Source: Schistocerca nitens (Eukaryota; Arthropoda; Insecta; Orthoptera; Acrididae). From it: a DNA stretch of 64,000 nucleotides. This document shows, piece by piece, positions 33,299 to 45,262 of the stretch (positions are counted from its first letter, which is position 1; every line of letters begins with the position of its first letter). The position numbers and the translations under genes were made by a program. Location: assembly GCF_023898315.1 (NCBI RefSeq), contig NC_064616.1, positions 530,057,102 through 530,121,101 of the forward strand. Direction: 5' to 3'. The notes beneath the pieces were generated by a model, which was not told the origin of the DNA, did not search any database, and saw only the letters and a list, made by a program, of their open reading frames with translations.

Positions 33299-33961
33299 TG
33301 CCCTGTTTCAGTGAGCTACTGAAAATGTGGCTGAGAATTATACTTACCTCTTGGGAACAATCTTTTAGTACTCTGTTGGAAATGCCATCAATCCATATGA
33401 GCTTTTACTGTTGAGTGAACTTATTATTTTGCTACTTTTAGCAAGAGAGGCAGGTTGAATTCCAGTTTTATCAAATTACATAAGTATTGTATCCTCCACA
33501 TACAGCCTTCCATTTTCTAATGCACACAAGGATCCTGTTTTCTGTACAGCACATAAAAATGATTATTGAAAATATTTTCTACTTATGACTTTTTATTAAC
33601 AAGCTTGTCATTGAGTTTGATAAAAATACAGTTTTCCTGTGCTCCTGGCTGCCCTGTTTCACTTTTAACAATATCCCAAATTGTTTTAATTTTACTGTCA
33701 GAGATTCTAATCTCAGACATAATGCAAATTTTTCTGGACCTTTTAATAACATTTCTTAACACAATGCAGCAGCTTTTATAATGTATGACTGTTTCTGGAT
33801 CATTACTCCTTCTAGCTATAAGATACATTGCCCTTTTTTGTTTACAATGTATTTTTATCCCTTTAGTAAGCCACAGGTTTTTAGATGGTTTCTTACAATT
33901 ATGTTTCACTACTTTCTTAGGTAAACAGTTTTCAATATACTCACAAAGGTATCATGAAATA

Positions 33962-35368
33962 CACTACTGGCCATTAAAATTGCTACACCAAGAAGAAATG
34001 CAGATGATAAATGGGTATTCATTGGACAGATATATTATACTAGAACTGACATGTGATTACGTTTTCACGCAATTTGGGTGCATAGATCCTGAGAAATCAG
34101 TACCCAGAACAACCACCTCTGGCTGTAATAACGGCCTCGATACACCTGGGCATTGAGTCAAACAGAGCTTGGACGGCATGTACAGGCACAGCTGTCCATG
34201 CAGCTTCAACACGATACCACAGTTCATCAAGAGTAGTGACTGGCGTATAGTGACGAGCCAGTTGCTTGGCCACCATTGACCAGATGTTTTCAATTGGTGA
34301 GAGATCTGGAGAATGTGCTGGCCAGGGCAGCAGTGGAACATTTTCTGTATCCAGAAAGGCCCGTACAGGACCTGCAACATGTGGTCGTGCATTATCCTGC
34401 TGAAATGTAGGGTTTCGCAGGGATCAAATGAAGGGTAGAGCCATGGGTCGTAACACATCTGAAATGCAACGTCCACAGTTGAAAGTGCCTTCAATGTGAA
34501 CAAGAGGTGACCAAGACGTGTAACCAATGGCTCCCCATACCATCATGCTGGGTGATACACCAGTATGGCGATGACAAATACACGCTTCCAATGTGCGTTC
34601 ACTGCAATGTCGCCAAATATGGATGTGATCATCACGATGCTGTAAACAGAACCTGGAGTCATCCGAAAAAATGACATTTTGCCATTCATGCACCCAGGTT
34701 CGTCATCGAGTACACTGTCACAGGCGCTCCTGTCTGTGATGCAGCGTCAAGGGTAACCGCAGCCATGGTCTCCGAGCTGATAGTCTATGCTGCTGCGAAC
34801 ATCGTCGAACTGTTCGTGCAGATGGTTGTTTTCTTGCAAACATCCCCATCTATTGACTCAGGGATCGAGACGTGGCTGCACAATCCATTACAGCCGTGCG
34901 GATAAGATGCCTGTCATCTCGACTGCTGGTGATAAAAGGCCATTGGGATCCAGCACGGCGTTCCTTACTACCCTCCTGAACCCACCGATTCCATATTCTG
35001 CTAACAGTCATTGGATCTCGACCAATGCGAGCAGCAATGTCGCGATATGATAAACCGCAATCATGATAGGCTAGAATCCGACCTTTATCAAAGTCGTAAA
35101 CGTGATGGTAAACATTTCTCCTCCTTACACGAGGCATGACAAAAATGTTTCACCAGCCAACGCTGGTCAGCTGCTGTTTGTGTATGAGAAATCGGCTGGA
35201 AACATTCCTCATGTCAGCACATTGTAGGTGGTGTCACCAGTACCAGCCTTGTGTGAATGCTCTGAAAAGCTAATCATTTGCATATCACAGCATCGTCTTC
35301 CTGTTGGTTAAATTTCACATCTGTAGCATGTCATCTTTGTGGTGTAGCAATTTTAATGGCCAGTAGTG
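33962..35368 (-). mobile_element. Tc1-like element, family Tc1-B (complete, 1407 bp)
   Basis: Perfect 28-bp terminal inverted repeats beginning CACTACTGGCCATTAAAATT lie at 33962-33989 and 35341-35368. They are flanked by TA at 33960-33961 and 35369-35370. The insertion interrupts LINE B exactly at a TA. It encodes one transposase on the minus strand. Its ends and protein differ clearly from Tc1-A. Confidence 0.96.
34097..35137 (-). pseudogene. Tc1-B transposase, 346 codons with three nonsense codons
   Basis: From ATG 35137 (MPRVRRRNVYHHVYDFDKGR) the frame stays in register for 347 codons to TGA at 34097. It is interrupted by TAG at 34850 and TGA at 34703 and 34424. The domains are an HTH (GLSYRDIAARIGRDPMTVSR), a second HTH, then VIFSDDSRFCLQ (D1), FQQDNARPHVAG (D2) and DLSPIENIWSM (E). 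Thirty-four residues separate D2 and E, the classic DD34E spacing. No frameshift is needed to align the whole protein, so decay has been by point mutation only, with the TGA codons explicable as former CGA. Confidence 0.92.
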
Positions 35369-36288
35369 TAGGTTAAATTTTAAATTAGCATCAGGTTCCA
35401 TATACACCTTATCTCAGTCTAGATGGTTCAAGCTTTTCCTAAAACTTGCAGTTGTTAAATTGTTAATTGAATGCACTTTTTTGGAGGGCTGTTTTTCATT
35501 ACCGTATGGAGCTATGCCGCATATTGTAACCAGTTGTGCATCATGACCAGAAAGACCATTCTTAACAGAAAAGTTTTTATTTTATTAAATTTATCTTTAT
35601 CTATAAAAACAATTTCTCTTGGTCTATAAAAATGTTATTATCAGTGTGCTACTTTCCTGCACTACTAAAGTAAGGAAATGAATAACTGAAGTCAAACTGA
35701 AAGAACCAGTTAATACTTCAAGGTCATTCTTTCTATCAGACTCTTTCAGAAAATCTAGATTGAAACCCCCATAAACAATAATTTGTTTCTCTCTGTCCAA
35801 CAGACAGCACAACAAGGGATGCAAGTTTTTCAAAAATAGCTGAAAATTCCCCAGTGGAGTCCTATACTCAGCTATAATTATAAAAGTACCATTATTTAGT
35901 TGAAGCTCAAAGGCACATGCTGCTATATGTTGCTCCACACAAAAGTTTTTAGTTTCTAAATTTTTGATGCTATGATAAATTTTTAACATATGTAGCTACT
36001 CGTCCTCTCCCTCAACCCACACTCACTGTCCCAGGTCTGTGACTATATGGCAATCAAACAGGCATAGTACACTTATTCCACCCTCAGTTTCTAAATCTTC
36101 TGAAGACACAAGAAGCTCAAATACTTTTTTCTTAACCCCCTGATATTCTGATGCAATTTAGTAACATTATTTTACACTGTACTTTTATGGGAATCTTGTG
36201 ATCTTTTAATATCTCTAGTATCTGCCATCTGAGCTTTTCATTAAGTATAATTTCATTCAATGTTGAATCTCTGGACACTGATCTTAGC

Positions 36289-36870
36289 CTAAAAAACAGT
36301 TACTCCCATCAGTTTTAGTGTACCCTCCCCATTTAAATATTTTGCTATCATCCCAGACAATTTACCAATCCCTTTTCTATTGTGATGCAGACCATGCCTT
36401 GTTGAGTCCCACCAACAGATATTATCAACAGGAACCAAACCCATGCTTGTCAAAGTAGCCACCCAAAGCAGCTGATCTGACACTCTTAAAACAACTGTTC
36501 AATTGCAGCCAATCATATTGCATGAAAGCAGGTACCAAGCCAACATTTGTATGGTTCATTGCAGATGCTATTTTTATCAGATCACACTCAATTTTGTAGC
36601 CCTGGTACCTATCAATACTGTTTCCTGCTCCACTCACTATCACAACACGATCCTGATTTGTAAAACCCTTTCCAATGATCCTACAGGCTGTATCACTTGG
36701 CTAGGACATGCACTGGACTTTAAAAATCTTGTGACCTGGTACTTGTCACCTAAATTTTCCTGCAAGATATGGCCCACATTTTTTCCATGGGTACTTCCTA
36801 ACAACACAACTTTTGTCCTACTTTCTACTTTTTTTAAGCAATTGGTTTCCTGGTGAAAGTCTGTTGAGTA
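36289..36870 (-). pseudogene. LINE B ORF1 SGNH domain, second copy
   Basis: Minus-strand readings give RTKVVLLGSTHGKNVGHIL (block I, GDSHG altered to GSTHG), IVSGAGNSIDRYQGYKIEC (GGxND block), and WWDSTRHGLHHNRKGIGKLSG (DxxH block). A gap of one frame separates blocks I and III. The upstream minus-strand region to about 37300 (NRAHRKGTVSDSFIIGTNNK and FALLTQ) reads like the rest of ORF1. It is the N-terminal partner protein of the LINE B at 30690-36870. Confidence 0.65.
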
Positions 36871-37330
36871 TTAACTTCACTTACATATACTTAAGCCTCT
36901 TCCTTAGTTGACTGAGTTAGCAAGGCAAATTTATTGTTTGTGCCGATGATGAAACTGTCAGATACTGTTCCCTTCCTGTGTGCCCTGTTTCTTGCTACCA
37001 CTTCCCACCTGTCTTCACCCTTCTCTCCCCTTACCCTTATCATTTCCTCCCTAGCACTACCCAGTTAATCCTTAAGAGCTCTAACCTTTTCTTCCTTTTC
37101 AGCTATTTTCCTATCCCTTGACCATACTTTGCAATACCATGGAAGAGACCCATTTACTTTCCCAGTTCCCAGTATATTACATTCCCCCTAATTTAATCAT
37201 CTGTCACAAGAGCTGCATAGAACCCCACAACTAAATTCCCTACAGCAGCTCAAACACTTCTTGCTCATGGTTGTTTACAATCCTTTTACAAAATTTATCT
37301 AGAAACTAACAGTAATATTCTATTAACTAC

Positions 37331-38395
37331 AGATGACAAGTGTTATGGCATAAAGTCAAGCACCGGCATGCTAGTCGAGAACAATAGAGAAGAGATGGCT
37401 GTGAGAAGGTGTCAGCCAATCATATGCTGACTGACCCCTCACCAGGATGACAATGCAACAGCAGCAGTCCCTATTTGAAGAGGACATAGGCACTGTGACT
37501 GACTGGTGGTCGCCCAGTTCAATAACAGCTTCAAGATTAGCAACTTGCATAGCAGCGTCCACTCTGTTCACTTCGATTGTACTCTCTATGTTGCACAGAC
37601 TTGGAATTGTTTACACTGAAGAAGATTTATTACTTTGTATGTCACCCTTTGTTTGTGGCACATCTGTGTAGTCACAAAAGTTAAGTATTGTAATGTTCAT
37701 TTTGTAATAAAACTAATTAATACAATTTGTTTGAATGTTTGTCTAGAGAACCAAGTATGCAGGATTCCTAGACACCACATATCTGATGATGGGGCTGGAT
37801 GTAATAACAAGAGTCACTAAAGCTATGTGGAACTCATGTAATGCACTTAATGTTAAAACTCAAAACCTGTATACCCCGAAAATTAGGACTTGGATTGCAC
37901 ATGAGAGGCAGACTTTTTTATTATTATTATTTTTTTTAAGAAATAAGATATAGAACATAAAACCTTTAATTCTCCAAGTGGCTATGGCACTACTAAATAT
38001 ATATGTAATGAAAATCTTAAATTTGTATGAAAACCTATGTCTAAAGTACATGGAAACTGGCAACAGACAAAGAATACATGAGAAAACCATGTGATGGTAT
38101 TAGAGACAGCCCCTTGGTCAATTGTTTCCTGATGGGGCAGATAAAGAGAACATTAAGTTATCTTCTGATGCACTTGTTCTGTCACTGTAACTGCTTGTAG
38201 ACTGGTGGTAAGGGTGAGAAGAGTAGCAGTAGGAGTAGGAGTAGGAGTAGGATGTGTTGTGTACAAATATGGTTATTTGTCCTTTAGAGCTCTCCCTCTG
38301 AGATCACCTGTCATGTGGAAGTTACATACCCTTAGTGAACAGATGTGCGATAATTTAAAACAGAATTCTTATAACCACATGCTCAAAGATGAGTT
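37331..38395. other. Unassigned stretch, possible solo LTR at its left end
   Basis: 37331-37690 starts TGTTATGGCATAAAGTC and contains an AATAAAAC late in the block, a composition reminiscent of an insect LTR. I found no second LTR, primer-binding site or convincing target duplication. The rest holds a GTAGGA repeat near 38225-38255 and no gene. Confidence 0.25.
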
Positions 38396-38830
38396 TACAT
38401 CTACATCTACATCTACATCTACATCCATACTCCGCAAGCCACCTGACTGTGTGTGGCAGAGGATACCTTAAGTACCTCTATCGGTTCTCCCTTCTATTCC
38501 AGTCTCGTATTGTTCGTGGAAAGAAGGATTGTCGGTGTGCTCTGTGTGGGCTCTTATGTCTCTGATTTTATGCTCATGGTCTCTTCACGAGATATATGTA
38601 GGAGTGAGCAATATACTGCTTGACTCTTCAGTGAAGGTATGTTCTCGAAACTTTAACAAAAGCCCGTACCGAGCTACTGAGCATCTCTCCTGCAGAGTCT
38701 TCCACTGGAGTTTATCTATCATCTCCGTAACACTTTCACGATTACTTAATGATCCTGTAACAAAGCGTACTGCTCTCCGTTGATCTTCTCTATCTCTTCT
38801 ATCAACCCTATCTGGTACGGTCTGCACTAA
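38396..38830 (-). mobile_element. LINE A 3'-end fragment
   Basis: On the minus strand this covers the reverse-transcriptase C-terminus (RRAVRFVTGSLSNRESVTEM, KLQWKTLQERCSV) and the 3' UTR. It ends at the hexamer tail, seen on the plus strand as about four CATCTA units at 38396-38424. It is strongly 5'-truncated, as expected for LINE insertions. It closely matches 50811-51230. Confidence 0.9.
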
Positions 38831-39385
38831 AAGTCCAAGTACTTGCTCTTGGAGCCTGAACTCATTTGTGTTCCATTGCAAGATAGGAGCTATCTTACTG
38901 GAAAATGCTTGTTCACTTTCTTGCCAGAGATAGAAATAATGTTGCCATTAAATAGTTGAAAATGGAATAAGGATATGTTCTGTTTTTCTAAAATGGTATC
39001 TCACAGAGTACTTCAGTGTTACAAACTTTCGTAACTCATTTTGTGAATGTGGAGTACGTATGTGTAACAGCCATCAGGCAGCAGTAGACATGTATGCTGT
39101 TGAACTGAAAGAATGTGTGTTGACTTCTCTTCAACATGATATGGAGACACGTGAGCAATATTTACATGTACTTAAAAAAGCCTTGAAAAGTGTCACAGGT
39201 ATTTCAAACAAGATTATTGATGAAATCAGTCATGATTTTGGGAAGCCAAAGAAGGTTGTACATCAGAAAACGTAAAAAAAAAAAAAAAAAAAAAAAAAAA
39301 TTAGTGCCTTCAGAGACACACAATCCATTCAGTGTACCTGATGAAGAACTATGTACAGAAATGACTGTAAATAATATAAACAAAT

Positions 39386-39927
39386 GTGCAGAAATACAAA
39401 ACAACATGCCTAAAACTGCAAAGTACCAAACTCAAAGTGAATATTCATTCCAACAATCATGGACATGGCCTAGTGGAAATTTTACATATTGAACATGGAA
39501 TAAATGCTACTGCTTCTGTAAAACTAGGTGCATCAATGGCTGAAGTACCAAGAAACATAAAAGATGCAAAAATGTGTAATTCTAATTGATGTACTGTAAT
39601 ATTGGTGGTGCCAATGACATATATAAAAATGAATTAAATAAACTGACAAATAACTTGAAAGAGACCATGAGTTGCAACAAGAATGCATCAGTAGCAGTTG
39701 CTGGAATTCCACAGAGACAAGATCTGATAGAAAGTTCTTGTGTGGATCTACAAATTGCTAAGGCAAACATACAGTTAAAAAAAATATGCGAAGTGTTTCT
39801 CAATACACATTTCTTGTATGTTGATTTCTTGCAGAGAGAAGACTTTACTAAACATGGTTTGCATTTTCATGTAAGTGGAAAGTCACTCCTTGGACATAAA
39901 ATTGTACAATTCCCAGATAAAAAATAA
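39386..39927 (+). pseudogene. LINE C ORF1 SGNH/esterase-like domain
   Basis: Frame 39386-39589 gives VNIHSNNHGHGLVEIL (block I; GDSHG altered to NNHG) and GASMAEVPRNI. After a frame change, 39586-39927 gives YCNIGGANDIYKNELNKL (block III with intact GxND), VAVAGIPQRQDL and REDFTKHGLHFHVSGKSLL (DxxH block). It is the best-preserved SGNH domain of the non-LINE-A elements here. The nucleophile Ser is lost, so no esterase activity is expected. Confidence 0.72.
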
Positions 39928-40161
39928 AAAAATATATAATAATAATAAAGAGACCATGGCTATAGTGAGTACTTCAACATCGGCAGCAGTATCCAGTCCA
40001 GTAACAGCACAAACAACAGCAGAAGCCCAACCAACACTACAACTAGCTTCATCTACAGCACCACCAACAGTGTCAGCAATCAGTACTCCAGAAACCACCA
40101 CAACAGCCTTAGAAACTACAGCAGAAGCCAAACCAACACCACAACCAGCTTCAGTAACCAC

Positions 40162-40226
<65 letters not shown>

Positions 40227-40319
40227 TTTCTGGGCTATCAATTAGAAGTGTGAGGCAGCCAAATCACCTAAAGGATTTTTTAGTGTCAAAGAGCCTAAAA
40301 AAAGCAGTATTAATATATC

Positions 40320-41950
40320 ATCATAAACTAAAGGCTATGCCTTGTCGATTTAGCCACGTCCCTCTCTGCATTGTCATCCTCTTCAATTCTTCATACGATT
40401 TTATCCCCATATCTTCTTTGGTGTTATAAAAATATGTTGCTCTTGGCCTGTTTCTTGGTTTTTTCCTTAAAACTTTTCCTTCAGATACATTCTTTAGGAA
40501 GTGGTTGAGTCTCATTATGTGCCCTATCATTTTTTATTTTCTTCTTCCTAAATAATTTCACTTCTCTCAAGACCTATTCATTACTTTTTCTATCTACCCA
40601 GCTTGTTTTCATCAATCTTCTCCATATCCCCATTTCCATTGCTTCTAGTCTCAATTTCTCTGCCTTTCCCAGAGTCCACACTTCGCATCCATATGTTAAG
40701 ACACTCCAGACAAAAGTTTTGGCAAACTTTTTCCTACTTTCTAGGGTTATATGATTGTCTGCTAGTAAATTCCTTTGATTTTGGAAAGCTTGCTTTGCCA
40801 AGGCTATTCTTCTCTTTATGTCTGTGATACATTTATTGTCATCAGTGATTGTGCTCCCCAAATAACAGACATTCTCAACCTGTTCTAAATCATCATCTTC
40901 TAGTTTAATATTAACTTTACCATAGTTTTTGTTTTCTTCTTATTTATTTTTAGATTAAATTCTCTCAGGATTTTGGCAGATTTTAGCCACACAAACTCCA
41001 TTTCCTTTACTGAGTCAGCAAGTACTACTATATCATCTGCAAAATGGATACAGTGTCTTCATTCCCTATTAATTTTAATTCCTTTGGTAATTTTTTTCAA
41101 TTTTTCATTTTTTTTTTCAATAAATAAGTTGAACAAATATGGTGAAAATGGGCATCCTTGCCTTACTCCCCTCCTTATTTTTGCTTTCTTCTTCACACCA
41201 GTCACTTCTATCTCTGCTTCCTGCCTTTTATACAAGTTCCAGATTAATCTTCTATCCCTCCAAGATTTATTTCTTTTGTTGTTCGGAATAACAATTTCCA
41301 ATTAACCATGTCAAATGCTGTTTGTAAATCTATAAAGGTCAAGTAGGTTTCCCTATTTACTCCAATTTGTCTTTCTAATACCATACTCAGAGCTAGTATT
41401 GCCTCTCTAGTTCCTTTTCTGAATCTGAAAGCAAATTGGTCTTCTCCTAGGTTTGCCTCAATTTTCTTTTTTATTCGATTTTTTATTATGTTTAATATTA
41501 TTTTGGAAGTGTGGGATAGTAAGGAGACAGTTCTATAGTTCTCACAGTCCAGAGCATTTCCCCCTTTTTTTGGAGGGGGGGGGGGGGATTATTACTCTTT
41601 TGCTGTTAAGCAAATCTGTAGGTGGTTCTTTTTCCATCTTCATAGTAATCTTTAATAAGTTTACTTAAGTACTCTTTTGTTGATTCTCCAATTTCCTTCA
41701 GTATCTCTGCTGGGATGTTATCTGTGCCTGTTGCTTTGGCATTACTTAGATCATTCAAGACACTGTTGAAATATTCTTTAGATATAGTTGGCCCTATCAT
41801 GTCAATATCCACACTGCTCTCTTCTTCCAGGATTTCCCCCTCATTAGCAATATCATCTCCTTGATATAGTTCCTCAATATACTCTTTCCATCTTTCACAT
41901 ACATCCTCTAATTCGAAAAGTAGGCCACCGTTTTTATTCTTGACCATATA
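40320..41950 (-). mobile_element. RTE-like LINE, 5'-truncated
   Basis: On the minus strand: VCERWKEYIEELYQGDD, LSNAKATGTDNIPAEILKEIG, KIRRGVRQGCPFSPYLFNLFIE (polymerase motif B region), MGSTITDDNKCITDIKRRI, WSVLTYGCEVWTLG and MIGHIMRLNHFLKN..EGK. This order and wording match the endonuclease-reverse transcriptases of the RTE group. The endonuclease is missing. Frameshifts separate the blocks. It inserted into LINE C between its ORF1 and ORF2. Confidence 0.75.
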
Positions 41951-42560
41951 AGATAAGTAATAATGTATTTAACTTTGCATCTCAATCAGTTTTCAGTCTT
42001 ATATCAAAATGTACAAGGTTTATGTAATAAGTTTGGTGAACTTGAACTCTTGTTAAGTGACAGTTTTAACAAAGCATCTGTTTTATGTGTCAGTGAACAC
42101 TGGTTACAAAAATATGTACAGCAGCTCTTCCTAAATTTAAAATCATAAAATTTTTGTAGAGGGAAGTACAGATGTGGAGGTGTATTTATTTATGTTAGAG
42201 ACAATCTTAATTCTAAAGAAGTAAAGTTAAGCAATGTGAAGTGTATAGAAAAAGAATTTGAATACTGTGTCTGTGAACTGACTGACTGTGGTTTGGGAAT
42301 TGTCTGTATATATAGGTCACTTTCTGGGAATATTCTTTTACTTTAAAAAAAAATCCTAAGGACCTAATGAATGAATTGAGAAATAGGTGAAAATCAATAG
42401 TTGTACTACGTGATTTAAACGTCAATTTTAGAAGTAATAATAATGCACACAAGGATCAGTTGCTAAATCTCTACACCTCATATAATTTAGAAGCCACAAC
42501 AACTGATGGTTTTCATAATGGATAGGAGTGTACCTTCATGACCATTGGTACCTTTCTAAA

Positions 42561-43934
42561 AAATCATGTGCATGTTTTTTATGAACTGTACCTGGCATGG
42601 TACTGTGTTTTGTTTTTGGTGTTTCCATATCTTTGGTCATCCCCTGTACCTTCTTCCATGCATTCTGCTGTGGTTTGCAGACTATGGATGAAATGTATAA
42701 CTGTTATATTAGGTACTGCTAATCCACTGAAGGGAGAAATTCTGCTCCCGTGAGTGACATATCTAGGTGTTTCGAACACCCTTTCATCAGATTGTATTAG
42801 ATTAGATATACTTTTTGTTCCTTAGTGAGGAGATACTTAAGGAAATATTCTATGTCATGAGATATGAATACACAATACATATTCAGAAAAGGTAAGCTGA
42901 TATTCAAGCACACATACAGGATTATTGTTTTTAGGGCGGTGGGGTGGGGGGCCAAGTCGGAGAGTCAATTTTACCCAATGAGACTTTTTATATTATAATG
43001 TAAATACAGATTCGATTAAAAATTTTAATAGATCAGACAGGTGGACAAGAATTGATTTGCTTCTTTTCATTCACCTTAAATGACCCATAAATATGTTAAT
43101 ACCTCAAATTTCCACGAAACTTGGGCAGTAACTCAAAGAAACTAATGGAAGGTTATAACTTAACTTTCAGATATAATCAAGGATGAATAATATTAAAAGA
43201 GCATTTTGGTACTAGAATGGAATTCTCTCATGTTGAGAGATTCGAAGAAGTGAGCTGTTTTACTTGGTAAAAACTTTCTAAAGTCAATAAATATTTCTCT
43301 ATTTGCAATGACTGGTTTGGCAGAACTTGTAGTCTAAATAAGTTATTGTAAACAAAGGGGGTGGAGGGGGGAGGGGGGAGGGGGGGGGGGGGGGAACCAC
43401 AGGACACCTGGGATCACACTGCATGTCGGCCTGCTAATATTCCTTCCTATTCCTGCCACAGACAAAATGAAATGGTCCTCATGAATGTGAAATAAGTAAA
43501 ACAAGAGAAACAAAGATTTTCATTTAAAAGATAATAACAAACTTATCAAAAAAGGTAAAGTTGCTTAAGATAATTGTGGCCATGTAACACCAAACACATA
43601 GCAGATTGCAACACATATTTACATTAATCACATTACTGCACTGTAGACGTGCAGAAATCAGATTTTATGTAGCACATGTTATTTGATATTAATAAAAATG
43701 TATACATCCACTAGTACTGCTAGGAAATGTTTTGACAGGTTAGAAGGAGTTGGTCAGCAATAAATTATTGAGGCTCCACCTTAACACTAATTTATTAGCA
43801 GCTCAATATATTATGGCTGCTGGTAGGCTACTGAAAATGTGTGTTCCTGAATAATGGTCACCTTTCTGGACCAAAATAGGTGATTGTTCTTAGTTTTAGT
43901 ATTCAGATACTATGAACTTAGTGGGTGGTTTAAA
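42561..43934. other. Mostly unassigned, with repeat copy and poly-G
   Basis: 42588-42690 is the inverse copy of the unidentified repeat at 26893-27003. A G-rich run with a 16-base G tract lies at 43357-43394. No gene is seen. Confidence 0.45.
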
Positions 43935-44550
43935 AAACTGGCTGATTGCAAATATGCTTCTCGGGTTTGCCGCCAGATCATATTGTGTAATTCGCACAAT
44001 ATTTCATCAATGCAGCTGCTTGACATCTTCAGGTGGTGGTAGCTGCTGCCATCACTGCTGCAAGGCACGACTGATGATAATCGCACAGCAGTGGCAAAAT
44101 TTATCATGCTGGGAACAGGCAATACGTGTGCATGGGAATATGCTTGTAGTTGGAGGAAATCGGTGCTCCTGGTGCCCCCTGCTGGGAGCTGCGGAAAGGC
44201 CACCCATGCATGCACTGTGGGCAATGACTGTGCTGCCAGACACTCCTGTGGTTAAAGGCTGAACTAAATCTCAGCAGCATGATGCATCATGTGATGAACT
44301 GGATGTTCTTATTTTCCCTGTTTTGATTTAATGGCAGCTAGTGCTGGATTCCAGGCGGCACTCAGTTGAAAACCTGCATCCCTGTTGATAAGATTATCCC
44401 ACTTATGCATACGTATGGTCTCCTTAACAACACAGTCCCAGAAAGGTGACACTGTGGATAAAATTTCTGTCTGCTCGTAAAGCATATGATGTCCCGTGAC
44501 CAGGCAATGCTCCACTACCGCTGATTTATCACACTGCCCCAGGTGTGTAT
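43935..44550 (-). mobile_element. Penelope-like element 3' end, left copy
   Basis: The minus strand reads HLGQCDKSAVVEHCLVTGHH, then EILSTVSPFWDCVVKETIRM, LINRDAGFQLSAAWNP and ALAAIKSKQGK. This is the C-terminal GIY-YIG endonuclease-associated region of Penelope-type retroelements, followed by a 3' UTR of about 400 bp down to 43935. It lies head to head with a second copy at 44555-45262. Confidence 0.75.
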
Positions 44551-44554
44551 GACA

Positions 44555-45262
44555 ATGACTTAGTGTATCCCATGACAATTGGAAAATCCTATATTGCACA
44601 GACATGCTGGACCATGCAAGAACATTGTGTCGAACACCATCATTATACACGTCTGGGGCAGCCTGATAAATCAGTGGTAGCGGAGCATTGCCTGGATGCA
44701 GGACATCATATGCTTTATGAACAGATGGAAATTTTATCCCCAGCATCATCATTCTGGGACAGGGTGTTAATGAGGCCATACATATCCATAAGGTGGACAA
44801 TCTTATCAACAGGGATGCAGATTTTCAACTAAGTGCCACCTGGAATCCAGCACTGGCTGCCATTAAATTGAAACAGGGAAAATAAGACCTTCTGATTCAT
44901 CATGTGGCACAACACGCTACTGAGATTTAGTTCAGCCTTTAACCACAGGAGCACCCAGCAGCACAGTCATGGCCCATAGCACATGCGCAGATGGCCTTTC
45001 CACGGCTCCCAGCAGGGGGCACCAGGAATGCTGCTTTCCTCCAACTACAAGCGTCTTCACATGCACTCATATTGCCTGCTCCTGACATGATAAAATTCAA
45101 TTCTTCCACGTGATTATCATCAATTGCAACTTGCAGCAGTGATGGCAGTAGCCACCACCACCTGATAATGTTGAGCAGTCGCATCGATGAAATATTGTGC
45201 GGGTTACACAATACGTTGCAGCTACAAACCAAAGAAGCATATTTGCAACAGATCCATCAGGA
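44555..45262 (+). mobile_element. Penelope-like element 3' end, right copy
   Basis: The plus-strand frame from 44545 reads IGKSYIAQTCWTMQEHCVEH (GIY-YIG core, YIGQTGRT decayed to YIAQTCWT), RLGQPDKSVVAEHCLDAGHH and EILSPASSFWDRV. The 3' UTR continues to about 45262. It mirrors the left copy, forming an inverted repeat of roughly 600-700 bp arms with almost no spacer. Reverse-transcriptase domains are absent from both copies. Confidence 0.78.

Larger units (their letters stand above)
30690..36870 (-). mobile_element. LINE B relic, split by two later insertions
   Basis: Three LINE B segments on the minus strand, 36870-35371, 33959-33300 and 30906-30690, join into one element when a LINE A (30909-33298) and a Tc1-B (33962-35368) are removed. 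They carry, in order, an SGNH ORF1 (VVLLGSTHGK, then IVSGAGNSID, then WWDSTRHGLHHNRKG) and the APE endonuclease (IIVYGGFNLDFLKESDRK at about 35790). A linker follows (LTKGIKIHCKQKRAMYL, IKTIWDIVKSETGQPG) and then the reverse-transcriptase start. Comparison with the copy at 18200-20513 confirms continuity, for example ATCATGAAAT to GGTTAAATTTTAAATTAGC across the Tc1-B site. The frames are broken throughout. Confidence 0.8.
39040..42560 (+). mobile_element. SGNH-type LINE (LINE C), split by an RTE-like LINE
   Basis: ORF1 occupies about 39040-40310 and the APE endonuclease continues at 41956-42560. The intervening 40320-41950 is a separate minus-strand LINE. ORF1 has a Lys-rich stretch expanded to a 27-base A run at 39274-39300. 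It then has the SGNH domain and a Thr/Ser/Ala-rich tail with (TCA)n and (GCA)n runs at 40160-40226. The endonuclease part reads QFSVLYQNVQGLCNKFGELE, SEHWLQ and GVFIYVRDNLNS. It is 5'-truncated or decayed and stops inside the endonuclease. Confidence 0.7.

Noticed and set aside
39875..40429. 184-codon Ser/Thr/Ala-rich protein as a host gene
   Set aside because: It continues a LINE ORF1 region and owes its length to (TCA)n and (GCA)n runs. No independent start or splice context is seen.
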